From Roseisolibacter agri (GTDB taxonomy: Bacteria; Gemmatimonadota; Gemmatimonadetes; Gemmatimonadales; Gemmatimonadaceae), in contig NZ_BRXS01000002.1 in the NCBI RefSeq assembly GCF_030159095.1, positions 434,001 to 498,000 on the forward strand: a stretch of 64,000 nucleotides of DNA, written 5' to 3'. The notes under the pieces were generated by a model. It did not search any database and was not told the origin of the DNA. It saw only the letters and a program-made list of their open reading frames with translations. The position numbers and the translations under genes are program-made. Shown in pieces: positions 46,672 to 55,800 of the stretch (positions within the stretch are counted from its first letter, which is position 1; each line of letters opens with the position of its first letter).

Positions 46672-46755
46672 GGACGCGTCCCGAGGGCTCCCCCCACCGC
46701 AACCCGGGCCGTATGCTGGTGGCGTCCGCCGGTCACGCCGCCCGCACCGCCGCCC

Positions 46756-47763
46756 ATGCGCGCCCTGCACGCCCTCCTGCTCATCGCCCTCGCCGCCTCG
46801 CTGGCCGCCGGCTGCGCGCGCGAGCAGTCCTCGCAGCCCATCATCGGCCTGATCACGAAGACCGAGACCAACCCCTTCTTCGTGAAGATGCGCGAGGGCG
46901 CGGAGGCCGCGGCGAAGGCGCGCGGCGCCCGGCTCCTCTCCGGCGCCGGCCGCAACGACGGCGACAACGCCGGCCAGGTGACCGCGATGGAGAACATGAT
47001 CGCCGCCGGCGCGCGCGTCATCCTCATCACCGTCAGCGACGCGAAGGCCATCGTCCCCGCGATCGCGAAGGCGCGCCGCGACGGCATCCTCGTCATCGCG
47101 CTCGACAGCCCCACCGATCCCGTCACCGCCGTCGACGCGCTGTTCGCCACCGACAACTACCGCGCGGGGACGCTCATCGGGCAGTACGCACGCGCGGCGC
47201 TGGCCGGGAAGCCCGCGCGCATCGCGACGCTCGACCTGCTGCCCGGCCATCCCGTCGGCGCGCAGCGGCACAACGGCTTCCTCGCGGGCTTCGGCCTCGC
47301 GGCACCCGACGCCGGCAGCACGACGCTCGGCACCGCGCAGGAGGTCGTGTGCAGCGTCGACACGTACGGCGACCAGACGCGCGGCCAGACGGCGATGGAG
47401 AACTGCCTCCAGCGCGACCCCGGCATCAACGTCGTCTACACCGTCAACGAGCCGTCCGCCGCCGGCGCGCACAAGGCGCTCGTCGCGGCGGGGCGCGAGA
47501 AGGACGTGATCGTCGTCTCGGTGGACGGCGGCTGCCAGGGGGTGCGCGACGTCGGCGCGGGACACATCGCGGCCACCGCGCAGCAGTACCCGCTGCGCAT
47601 GGCGGAGCTGGGCGTCGAGGCGGGCGTCGACTTCGTGAAGAGCGGGAAGAAGCCCAGTGGCTACACCGACACCGGCGTCGCGCTCGTGGCGGCGCGGCCG
47701 GTGAGCGGCGTGGAGAGCCTCGGCGTCGACGTCGGCCTGCAGCGGTGCTTCGGCGACCGCTAG
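46756..47763 (+). CDS. Sugar ABC transporter substrate-binding lipoprotein (FrcB/RbsB-like)
   Basis: This encodes 335 residues. Lipobox A-A-G-C20 (SLAAGCAREQSSQP). Periplasmic-binding-protein type 1 fold: IIGLITKTETNPFFVKMREG, GDNAGQVTAMENMIAAGARV, GILVIALDSPTDPV, IATLDLLPGHPVGAQRHNGF, INVVYTVNEPSAAGAHKAL, SVDGGCQGVRDVGAGHIAAT. This matches ribose/fructose/galactose-type solute binding proteins. First gene of a three-gene import operon (binding protein, permease, ATPase), the order seen in FrcBCA. The sugar cannot be read from sequence alone. A possible -10 TATGCT (46712-46717) lacks a -35. Confidence 0.88.
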   Translation: MRALHALLLIALAASLAAGCAREQSSQPIIGLITKTETNPFFVKMREGAEAAAKARGARLLSGAGRNDGDNAGQVTAMENMIAAGARVILITVSDAKAIVPAIAKARRDGILVIALDSPTDPVTAVDALFATDNYRAGTLIGQYARAALAGKPARIATLDLLPGHPVGAQRHNGFLAGFGLAAPDAGSTTLGTAQEVVCSVDTYGDQTRGQTAMENCLQRDPGINVVYTVNEPSAAGAHKALVAAGREKDVIVVSVDGGCQGVRDVGAGHIAATAQQYPLRMAELGVEAGVDFVKSGKKPSGYTDTGVALVAARPVSGVESLGVDVGLQRCFGDR

Positions 47764-48713
47764 GCGTCGCGCCCGCGCGCGCGCTGTCGTCCATCGGCCC
47801 GCTGCTCGCGCTGCTCGCGGCCTGCGCCTTCTTCGCCGCGCGGAGCGACCGCTTCCTCACCGGCGGCAACCTCTCGCTCGTGCTGCAGCAGGTGATGGTG
47901 GTGGGCGTGCTGGCCATCGGGCAGACGCTCGTCATCCTCACCGCCGGCGTCGACCTCGCGTGCGGCGCGATCATGGCGCTCGGCGGCATCGTCATGACGA
48001 CGCTCGCGGCGCGCCTGGGCGTGCCGGTGCCGCTCGCGATCGCGGCGGGGATGGGCGTCACGACGCTGTTCGGCGTCGCGCACGGCCTGCTGATCACGAG
48101 CCTGCGCCTGCCGCCGTTCATCGTCACGCTCGGCACGCTCAACATCGCGTTCGCGCTGACGCAGCTCCACTCGCGCGGCCAGACGGTGACGGGCATCCCC
48201 GCGGCGCTGGGCGCGCTCGGCGACACCTTCCAGCTCGGCGGCACGCGCATCGTGTACGGCGCGGTGCTGATGCTCGTGCTGTATGGCGTCGCGTGGTTCG
48301 GGCTGCGCGAGACGGCCGCGGGCCGCCACGTGCACGCGGTCGGCGGCGCGCCCGAGGCGGCGCGGTTGGCGGGGATCCACACACGCGCGCTGCTGATCGG
48401 CGTCTACGCGCTGGCGGGGCTGCTGTACGGCGTGGCCGCGCTGCTGTCGGTGGCGCGCACGGGCGTCGGTGACCCGAACGCTGGCCAGACCGACAACCTC
48501 GACGCGATCACCGCGGTGGTCCTCGGCGGCACGAGCCTGTTCGGCGGGCGCGGCTCGGTGCTCGGCTCCCTCGTGGGGGCGCTGATCGTCGGCGTCTTCC
48601 GCAACGGGCTGACGCTGATGGGCGTGTCGTCGGTCTACCAGATCCTCGTCACGGGCGTGCTGGTGATCCTCGCGGTGGCGACGGACCAGCTGACGCGCGA
48701 GGGCAGACGATGA
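47745..48713 (+). CDS. Sugar ABC transporter permease (FrcC/RbsC-like)
   Basis: This encodes 322 residues if the GTG at 47745 is used, which overlaps the upstream gene by 19 nt; no nearer ATG/GTG/TTG exists before the first helix, so the start is uncertain (a CTG at 47784 is possible). Eight to ten hydrophobic helices and the permease signatures LTAGVDLACGAIMALGGIVM, PPFIVTLGTLNIAFALTQL, AAGRHVHAVGGAPEAARLAG, AITAVVLGGTSLFGGRGSV are visible. Conducts the sugar delivered by the binding protein through the inner membrane. The ATPase start overlaps its stop (ATGA). Confidence 0.85.
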   Translation: MLRRPLGVAPARALSSIGPLLALLAACAFFAARSDRFLTGGNLSLVLQQVMVVGVLAIGQTLVILTAGVDLACGAIMALGGIVMTTLAARLGVPVPLAIAAGMGVTTLFGVAHGLLITSLRLPPFIVTLGTLNIAFALTQLHSRGQTVTGIPAALGALGDTFQLGGTRIVYGAVLMLVLYGVAWFGLRETAAGRHVHAVGGAPEAARLAGIHTRALLIGVYALAGLLYGVAALLSVARTGVGDPNAGQTDNLDAITAVVLGGTSLFGGRGSVLGSLVGALIVGVFRNGLTLMGVSSVYQILVTGVLVILAVATDQLTREGRR

Positions 48714-49495
48714 GCGGGTCGATCGTGCTCGAGGCGCGCGGCCTGGTGAAGCGCTACGGCCACGTGACCGCGCTCGACGGCGCGGACTTCGCGCTGCGCG
48801 CGGGCGAGGTGCTGGCGGTCGTCGGCGACAACGGCGCGGGGAAGTCGTCGCTGATCCGCGCGCTCTCGGGCGCGCTGCTCCCGGACGCGGGCGAGATCTT
48901 CATCGATGGACGCGCGGTGCGCTTCCGCGGCCCGATGGACGCGCGCCGCGCGGGCATCGAGACGGTCTACCAGGACCTCGCGGTCGCGCCGCAGCTGTCG
49001 ATCGCGGAGAACCTCTTCCTGGGCCGCGAGCCGCGGCGCGCGGGCTTCGCGGGGCGCGTGCTGCGGATGATCGACCGGCGCCGCATGCACGCGGAGGCGG
49101 CGGCGCACCTGCGCGCGCTGCGCATCGACGTGGGCGCGACGACGCAGGCGGTGGAGACGCTCTCGGGCGGCCAGCGGCAGGGCGTGGCGGTGGCCCGCGG
49201 GGCGGCGTTCGCGCGGCACGTGGTGATCATGGACGAGCCGACCGCCGCCCTGGGTGTGAAGGAGAGCGGGATGGTGCTCGACCTGATCCGCCGCATCCGC
49301 GAGCGCGGGCTGCCGGTGGTGCTGATCTCGCACGACATGCCGCACGTGTTCGAGATCGCGGACCGGATCCACATCGCGCGCCTCGGCCGCCGCGCCGCGG
49401 TGGTCGATCCGGCGCGGATCGGCATGCGCGACGTCGTGGCCGTGATGACCGGCGCGCTGCGACCGGAGGAGCTGACTTCGGACGTTCTCGCCTGA
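48710..49495 (+). CDS. Single-domain sugar ABC transporter ATPase (FrcA-like)
   Basis: This encodes 261 residues; ATGA overlap with the permease. Walker A GDNGAGKSSLIRAL at about 40, Q-loop VYQDLAVAPQ, signature LSGGQRQGVAVARGA, Walker B HVVIMDEPTAALG, switch His LISHDMPHVFEI. Most sugar ABC ATPases (RbsA, MglA) have two fused nucleotide-binding halves of about 500 residues; the single half here matches FrcA of the fructose system, implying a homodimer. Energises import with the two preceding proteins. Repeat B7 starts 19 nt after the stop. Confidence 0.92.
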   Translation: MSGSIVLEARGLVKRYGHVTALDGADFALRAGEVLAVVGDNGAGKSSLIRALSGALLPDAGEIFIDGRAVRFRGPMDARRAGIETVYQDLAVAPQLSIAENLFLGREPRRAGFAGRVLRMIDRRRMHAEAAAHLRALRIDVGATTQAVETLSGGQRQGVAVARGAAFARHVVIMDEPTAALGVKESGMVLDLIRRIRERGLPVVLISHDMPHVFEIADRIHIARLGRRAAVVDPARIGMRDVVAVMTGALRPEELTSDVLA

Positions 49496-49513
49496 GTCGC
49501 GCCTGGCCCGTCG

Positions 49514-49656
49514 GCTATTGGAGAGGATGCGGATGCTCCGGATCTGAACGGATGCTACGGATCGTCCCGCGTCGCGGCGACGCTCCACGCGCTCCGAGGA
49601 GCGATCCGTCGGATCCGCTTCATCCGCAGCATCCGCATCCCTCCAAAGGCACAGGC
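49514..49656. repeat. Family B palindromic module, copy B7 (last of the series)
   Basis: GGAT ladder (GGATGCGGATGCTCCGGAT) with complement and reverse-oriented apex (GTCGCGGCGACGC). Clamps are largely lost. 19 nt after the ABC ATPase stop; no further copy occurs to the right of this point in the window. Confidence 0.85.
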
Positions 49657-49729
49657 AACTGCGGTGGATTGCTCCCCGCTGCGTCCTGGCGGTGACTTGA
49701 AAAGGCCGCACCTGAGGCACGTTGACGGC

Positions 49730-50125
49730 ATGCTGCGCGACGGACTCCGCGACGAGGCGCTGACCGGATCGGTCATCGGCGCATTCTACGAGGTCTACAA
49801 TGTCCTCGGCTTCGGCTTGCTCGAGCAGCTCTACGGCGCGGCGCTGGAGCGGGAGCTGACCGCCCGAGGTCATCACGTCGGCCGGGAGGTGAGCGTCGCG
49901 GTGACCTACAAGGGCGAGGCGATCGGTTGCCAGCGACTCGACCTGCTGGTGGACGGACGCCTCGTCGTCGAGGTCAAGTCGACGGTCGTGCTGGCGCCCG
50001 CCGCCACCCGCCAGCTCTACAACTACCTCCATGCAACGCGCTTGAAGATCGGTCTACTACTGCACTTCGGACCCGAGCCACAGTTCTACCGCGTCGTTCG
50101 CTTGCGGGACAACCCGGGCGCTTGA
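49730..50125 (+). CDS. GxxExxY protein
   Basis: This encodes 131 residues, starting at the ATG of MLRDGLRDEALTGSVIGAFY; TGAGG sits upstream. Signature GFGLLEQLYGAALERELTAR contains G-x-x-E-x-x-Y, and QRLDLLVDGRLVVEVKSTVV contains the D-x-E-x-K core of a PD-(D/E)xK-nuclease-like fold. The last segment TRQLYNYLHATRLKIGLLLHF is also typical. These proteins are common in Gemmatimonadota, Planctomycetes and cyanobacteria with no demonstrated role. It lies just after the last palindromic module, which may be coincidence. Confidence 0.88.
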   Translation: MLRDGLRDEALTGSVIGAFYEVYNVLGFGLLEQLYGAALERELTARGHHVGREVSVAVTYKGEAIGCQRLDLLVDGRLVVEVKSTVVLAPAATRQLYNYLHATRLKIGLLLHFGPEPQFYRVVRLRDNPGA

Positions 50126-50194
50126 CGACGTCCGCGGACGGTCGCATGTATGCCGCGGACCGAAGGGCGCGCCACGAGCTCCGGAGAGTCAGGC

Positions 50195-51010
50195 ATGCGA
50201 CGACCGACGACGACCATCGCCGCGAGCGCCCTGCTGGCGGCGTGCACCGGTGGGCAGACCGCGCAGCCCGCGCCGCGGGCCGGCTTCGATCCCGCCGCCT
50301 ACCGCATCGTCGACCTCACGCACGCCTTCGACGCGCGCACGCTCTACTGGCCCACGTCGCCCACCGGCTTCCGCCTCGACACGCTCGCGGCCGGGACGAC
50401 GCCCGGCGGCTGGTACTACTCCGCCAACGCCTTCAGCGCGCCCGAGCACGGCGGCACCCACCTCGACGCGCCCATCCACTTCGCCGCCGGGCACGCGACC
50501 GCCGACCGCGTCGCGCTCGAGCGGCTCGTCGCACCCGCCGTCGTGATCGACGTGAGCGCCAAGGCCGCGTCCGACGCCGACTATCGCCTCACGCGCCAGG
50601 ACGTCCTCGACTTCGAGGCGCGCCACGGCGCCATCAGGGCGGGCACCATCGTCCTCCTGCGCACCGGCTGGAGCGCGCGCTGGCCCGACCGCAGGCGCTA
50701 CCTCGGCGACGACACCCCGAACGACGCCTCGAAGCTCCACTTCCCCAGCTTCGGCGAGGACGCCGCGCGGCTGCTCGTCGGCGAGCGGAAGGTGGGCGCG
50801 ATCGGCGCCGACGTCGCGTCCATCGACTTCGGGCAGTCGAAGGACTTCGTCGTGCACCGCGTCGCCAGCGCGGCCGACGTGCCCGGCCTCGAGAACCTCA
50901 CCGCGCTCGACGCGCTGCCGCCCACCGGCGCGACCGTGATCGCGCTGCCGATGAAGATCGCCGGCGGCTCCGGCGGGCCGCTGCGCGCGATCGCGCTCGT
51001 GCCGCGGTGA
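50195..51010 (+). CDS. Cyclase-family lipoprotein (kynurenine-formamidase-like)
   Basis: This encodes 271 residues from MRRPTTTIAASALLAAC with lipobox L14-A-A-C17 and GGAGAG just upstream. Cyclase motifs: VDLTHAFDARTLYWPTSPTG, EHGGTHLDAPIHF (H-G-G-T-H-x-D-x-P-x-H, the zinc/manganese-binding signature), IVLLRTGWSARWPDR, GADVASIDFGQS. The family hydrolyses amides or cyclic esters (for example N-formylkynurenine). Export as a lipoprotein is unusual for the family. GTGA overlap with the BtpA/SgcQ gene. Confidence 0.85.
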   Translation: MRRPTTTIAASALLAACTGGQTAQPAPRAGFDPAAYRIVDLTHAFDARTLYWPTSPTGFRLDTLAAGTTPGGWYYSANAFSAPEHGGTHLDAPIHFAAGHATADRVALERLVAPAVVIDVSAKAASDADYRLTRQDVLDFEARHGAIRAGTIVLLRTGWSARWPDRRRYLGDDTPNDASKLHFPSFGEDAARLLVGERKVGAIGADVASIDFGQSKDFVVHRVASAADVPGLENLTALDALPPTGATVIALPMKIAGGSGGPLRAIALVPR

Positions 51011-51804
51011 GCGTGTTCGCGTCGCCCAAGCCCGTGATCGCGATGGTGCACGTCGGCGCGCTCCCCGGCACGCCGGCCGCGCGCGAGTCGCTGCGCGAGC
51101 TGGAGGCGCGCGCGGTGGCCGAGTGCGCGATCTACCGCGACGCGGGCGTGCACGGCGTCGCGCTCGAGAACATGCACGACGTCCCCTACCTGCGCGGCGG
51201 CGTCGGCCCCGAGATCACCGCCGCGATGACCGTGCTCGCGCTCGCGGTGAAGGGCGCGAGCGGGCTCCCGTGCGGCATCCAGATCCTCGCCGGCGCCAAC
51301 CACGAGGCGATGGCCGTCGCGCACGCCGCGGGGCTCGACTTCGTGCGCGTCGAGGGCTTCGCGTTCGCGCACGTCGCCGACGAGGGCACGATCCAGTCGT
51401 CCGCCGCGTCGCTGCTGCGCTTTCGCCGGCACATCGGGGCCGAGCGGGTGCAGGTGTGGGCCGACGTGAAGAAGAAGCACGCGTCGCACGCCATCACCGC
51501 CGACGTCGGGATCGGCGAGACCGCCGCTGCGGCCGCCTTCATGCGCGCGGATGCCGTCATCGTCACCGGCTCCGCGACGGGCCAGGAAGCCAGCGTCGAC
51601 GACGTGGCCGAGGTGCGCCGCCACTGCGCGGTGCCGCTCTATCTGGGCTCCGGCATCACCGCCGCGAACCTCGCCCGCTACCACGATGCGGCGGACGGCT
51701 TCATCGTCGGCTCGGCGCTGAAGGAGGACAGACGGTGGGACGCGCCCGTCGATCCGCGGCGCGTGGGCGCGCTCATGGCGGCGCACGCGCGCTGCGGCGG
51801 GTGA
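51007..51804 (+). CDS. BtpA/SgcQ-family TIM-barrel protein
   Basis: This encodes 265 residues, GTG start in GTGA overlap. Characteristic strings: PVIAMVHVGALPGTPAARES, DAGVHGVALENMHDVPYLRG, CGIQILAGANHEAMAVAHAA, VEGFAFAHVADEGTIQSSA, HAITADVGIGETAAAAAFM, VPLYLGSGITAANLARYHDA. BtpA is known for stabilising photosystem I in cyanobacteria, while SgcQ belongs to carbohydrate clusters of enterobacteria; many bacteria have it without photosynthesis. The role here is unknown; the pairing with a cyclase lipoprotein is a context clue only. Confidence 0.85.
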   Translation: MSVFASPKPVIAMVHVGALPGTPAARESLRELEARAVAECAIYRDAGVHGVALENMHDVPYLRGGVGPEITAAMTVLALAVKGASGLPCGIQILAGANHEAMAVAHAAGLDFVRVEGFAFAHVADEGTIQSSAASLLRFRRHIGAERVQVWADVKKKHASHAITADVGIGETAAAAAFMRADAVIVTGSATGQEASVDDVAEVRRHCAVPLYLGSGITAANLARYHDAADGFIVGSALKEDRRWDAPVDPRRVGALMAAHARCGG

Positions 51805-51822
51805 GCCGTTGCCTGGCCGTCG

Positions 51823-52086
51823 CTAGAGCGTGGGCCGTGCCCGCGGCACGATCACGGGACTGACGTGCGCGGCCATCGGCCGCTGCGGTGCCGGGCGCAT
51901 GCGCTCGCGCCACGTGTTGAGCCCGGTCTCGTCGTCGATGCGCCGTCGGTCGTCGACGTTCGCCGTGGCGGCCGCCGTGCCGTCGGGCCGCGGCGCGGGC
52001 GCCGGAGACGTGGGGTCGCTACCGCACGCGGCGGCGAGCAGGGCAGCGAGCACGGACGGGGTGAGGAAACGGCGAGTGGTCGACAT
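51823..52086 (-). CDS. Small lipoprotein, unknown
   Basis: This encodes 87 residues; GGAGG upstream at good spacing. MSTTRRFLTPSVLAALLAAA then C21: a clear lipobox (L-A-A-A-C-G-S). The mature part is Pro/Ala-rich with TSPAPAPRPDGTAAAT and an acidic/arginine-rich end. No family recognised. It is convergent with the BtpA gene (18 nt apart) and diverges from the ECF sigma gene over 163 bp. Confidence 0.6.
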   Translation of the reverse strand: MSTTRRFLTPSVLAALLAAACGSDPTSPAPAPRPDGTAAATANVDDRRRIDDETGLNTWRERMRPAPQRPMAAHVSPVIVPRARPTL

Positions 52087-52182
52087 GGGATGGGTCCTCC
52101 GAAGTCGGTTCCCGAGCATTCCCGGTCTCACGAAGAGCCGCGGAAAGCGCGCGGAGATCGGCTCACCGGATGGCCCGCCGGA

Positions 52183-52211
52183 TTGACCGCCGCTCCGGGG
52201 CTTCCTATGCT
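52183..52211 (+). promoter_or_regulatory. Housekeeping-type promoter of the ECF sigma/kinase operon
   Basis: TTGACC (52183-52188), exactly 17 nt, TATGCT (52206-52211). The ATG at 52250 lies 38 nt downstream of the -10. Best promoter match in the window. Confidence 0.6.
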
Positions 52212-52249
52212 CGGGGCGCGCGGCGCGTCCACGAGCGGTCAGGTGTGCC

Positions 52250-52891
52250 ATGGTCCTCCCTCCGCACTCGCCATCGGAGCGCACGTCCGACTCGGGGCCA
52301 GTCGCCCCGCCGGGCAGCGTCACCGAGCGGCTCCTCGCCTGGGGCGCCGGCGACGCGTCCGCCTTCGATGCGCTCCTGCCCACGGTGTATGCCGAGCTGC
52401 GTCGACAGGCGCGGCGCGCGCTGCGTCGCGAGTCCGTGGGTAACACGCTCGAGCCGACGGCGCTCGTCCACGAGGCGTACCTGCGGCTCGCCGGGCAGGA
52501 GCGCGGACAGTGGCGAAGCCGCGAGCAGTTCTTCGGGATCGCCGCGCAGCTCATGCGTCGCATCCTCGTCGATCACGCCCGCGCCCGGCATGCGGCCAAG
52601 CGCGGCGGCGCGCAGCGCGTGTGCGTGACGCTGGCGGACGGCGACGCATCCGGCGGACCCGACGCCGAGGAGCCGCGCGTCGATCTCCTCGCCCTGCACG
52701 ACGCGCTCTCGCGCCTGGCGGCGTTCGACGCGCGACAGGCTCACGTCGTGGAGCTGCGCTACTTCGGCGGCCTGACGATCGACGAGACGGCCGCCGCCCT
52801 CGGCCTGTCGCCGGCCACGGTCAAGCGCGAGTGGGCGGTCGCGCGCGCCTGGCTGCGACGCGAGCTCGCCGGCGACGCGAGCGGCGGGTGA
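52250..52891 (+). CDS. ECF-type RNA polymerase sigma factor (TIGR02999 type)
   Basis: This encodes 213 residues. Region 2 resembles ALLPTVYAELRRQARRALRR, LEPTALVHEAYLRLAGQER, and RREQFFGIAAQLMRRILVDHAR; region 4 has AFDARQAHVVELRYFGGLTIDETAAALGLSPATVKREWAVARAWL with a helix-turn-helix. The long region 2 with a VH-E-AYLRL motif and IAAQLMRRILVDHARA fits the TIGR02999 group of Acidobacteria, Planctomycetes and Gemmatimonadota, which lack an anti-sigma gene and are often coupled to Ser/Thr kinases. Here the kinase start overlaps the stop (GTGA). Confidence 0.9.
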   Translation: MVLPPHSPSERTSDSGPVAPPGSVTERLLAWGAGDASAFDALLPTVYAELRRQARRALRRESVGNTLEPTALVHEAYLRLAGQERGQWRSREQFFGIAAQLMRRILVDHARARHAAKRGGAQRVCVTLADGDASGGPDAEEPRVDLLALHDALSRLAAFDARQAHVVELRYFGGLTIDETAAALGLSPATVKREWAVARAWLRRELAGDASGG

Positions 52892-55800
52892 GCGAGCCCG
52901 CGCGCCCGCCGCTGCCTCCCGTGCGCTGGCAGGAGGTCAAGGCGATCGTCGCGGCCGCGCTGGAGCGTCCGCCCGCCGAGCGTGCCGCACACGTCGCGCA
53001 GGCCTGCGCCATCGATGAGGAGCTGCGGCGCGAGGTGGAATCGCTCCTGCGCGCGCACGAGGCGGCCGGCGCGTTCCTGGAGCGTCCGGCGATCGAGGAC
53101 GCCGGGCATGCGCCGCTGGCCGATGCGGACGACGAGGACGCGGCGCTCGCCGCACGCCTCGCCGCCGCGCTCGCGGACCGCTACGCGATCGAGCGGGAGC
53201 TTGGCGGCGGCGGCATGGCGCGCGTCTACGTCGCGACGGAGCGCGCGCTCGGTCGCCGCGTCGTCGTCAAGCTGCTCTCGTCCTCCACGGCCGCCGGGCT
53301 CTCCGTCAGCCGCTTCAGGCGCGAGATCGCGCTCGCGGCCCGCCTGCAGCATGCCAACATCGTCCCGCTCCTGGCCGCCGGCGAGGCGGACGGGCTGCCG
53401 TACTACACGATGCCCTACGTCGAGGGGCTCTCGCTTCGCGCGCGCCTGCAGCGCGGCGACGCGATCGGCGTGGGCGAGGTGGTCTCCATTCTCCACGACG
53501 TGTCGCGCGCGCTCGCGTACGCGCACGCCCACGGCGTCGTGCACCGCGACATCAAGCCGGACAACGTGCTGGTGGCCGGCGGCTCCGCCGTCGTGACGGA
53601 CTTCGGCATCGCGAAGGCGCTCTCCACGGCGCGCACCACCTCGGCGGAGCACGCCCGCGACGACCGCGAGACGCTCACGCAGCACGGGACGACGCTCGGC
53701 ACGCCGGCCTACATGGCGCCGGAGCAGCTCGCGGGCGAGGCGGCGGTGGACGAGCGCGCGGACGTGTACGCGCTCGGCTGCACCGCGTACGAGCTGCTCA
53801 CCGGGCATCCACCCTTCCACGGCTACGCGACGCGTCAGCTTCTCGCGGCACACCTCACGGAGCGGCCCGCGCCGGTCGCCGATGCGCGCCCCGACGTACC
53901 GTCGGCGCTCGCCGCGCTGGTGACACGCTGTCTCGAGAAGGATCCCGCGCGCCGCCCCTCGGCCGCCGAGCTCGCGCAGGCGCTCGACGCGGGGATCGCG
54001 GTCGACGCCGGACCACGGCGCGACGCCGACCGCCCGCGCACGCGGCTGGCATTCGCCGCTGCCGCGCTGGCCCTCGCGGCCGCCGGTGGGCTCTTCACGT
54101 CCGTCCGCGACCGGACCCGCGGCGCGGGCATCCGGCTGCGCACCATCGCGGTACGCCCGCTGACGCACCTGGGTGGCGACACGGCCGACGCGTACTTCGT
54201 CACGGGCCTCGCCGACGAGCTGACGAACGCGCTCGCCAAGATCGACGGACTGCGGGTCACGCCGCCGGGCGCGGGTAGCGCGGCGAGCGGCGCGGGCGCG
54301 CGCGAGCTGGCGCGCATGCTCGGCGTCGAGACGCTGCTCGACGGCAGCGTGCAGCGCGCGGGCGACCGGTTGCGCGTGCGCGTGCGCCTGGTGAGCGGCG
54401 ACGACGGGCACGTGCTCTGGTCGCACGAGTACGACGATCGGGTCGCCGACCTCCTCGCCGTGCAGCGGGACGTCGCCGACTCGGTCGCGGCGAGCCTGCG
54501 CGTGACGCTCAGCGGGACCACGCAGGCGCGCGTCGCGCGCGCGTCGGGGACGCGTGACGCGGACGCCTACCTGCTGTACCTGCAGGGGCGCCACGCGGCG
54601 GCACGGTACACCGAGGCGGACCTGCGGCGCGGCATCGCGCTCTATCATCAGGCGATCGGCCGCGACTCGGGCTTCGCGCGCGCGTGGGCCGGCGTGGCCG
54701 ACGCCTGGGTGAGCCTCTCGGGCGACTTCGTCCCGGCGCCCGAGGCGCTGCCGGCGGCGCGGCAGGCCGCGCACCGCGCGCTCGCGATCGACTCGTCGCT
54801 CACGGAGGCGCACGTCGCGCTCGGGAACGTGCTGCTCGCGAGCTGGGACGCGGCCGGCGCCGCCCGCGCGTTCGCCCGCGCGGTGTCGCTCGAGCCGCAT
54901 GCGGCGGCGGCGCACTACTACGCCGCGTCGGCACTGCTCGCGCAGGGTCGGCTCGACGAGGCGCTGGCGCACGCCGACACCGCCCGCCGCCTGGAGCCCG
55001 CACAGGCCGCATATCTGACGGCCGTCGCGCTGGTGCAGCTGCGTGCGGGGCAGCTCGACTCCGCCGTCGCCACCGCGCGCCGCGCGCAGGCGCTGGACTC
55101 CGCCTTCACCTATGCGGCCACCGTGCTCGGTGACGCGCTGCGGCTTCGGGGTGCGGCTCGCGAGGCGCTGGACGCCTACGCGAGCCGCGGCCCGGCACAG
55201 ACGGCATACGATCTCGTCGGCCCCGCGCTGGCGCGCGTGGCGCTCGGCCAGCCCGATGAGGCGCGGCGCACCGTGCGGGAGATCGTCGCGCTCGGCACCC
55301 GCCAGCACGTGCCCGCCGACGCGGTCGCCATGGTCCACGCGCACCTCGGCGCGCGGGACAGCGCGTTCGCGTGGCTCGAGCGCGCGCTCGCATCGCGGAC
55401 CGCCGCGCTCATCGCGCTGCCGGTGGATCCGGACTGGGGCCCACTGCGCGGCGATCCGCGGTTCGCCGCGCTCGTGCGCCGCGTCGTGCCGCGCTGACGT
55501 CAGGACCGGCGCTTGAGCGCGGCCAGCTCGCGCTTCGGCTGGTCCCAGCGCGGCGCGGCGCTCACGACCTCACGCAGCAGCCGCGCGGCGGTGTCCGCGT
55601 CGCCGGCCGCGCGCGCGGCGACCGCCCGCGAGTAGAGCGACATCGCGACGAGCGGCACGGGCGGCCGGGGCGGCCGGAACACCGGGCCTCCACCTCGCCT
55701 GAGCGTGCCCGCCGGCGGCGGGACCAGGTCCAGCGCCTCCGTCACCGCGTCGGCGAGATCGTCCACGAGTCGCGGGACCTCGTCAGATGCCACGGCGAGC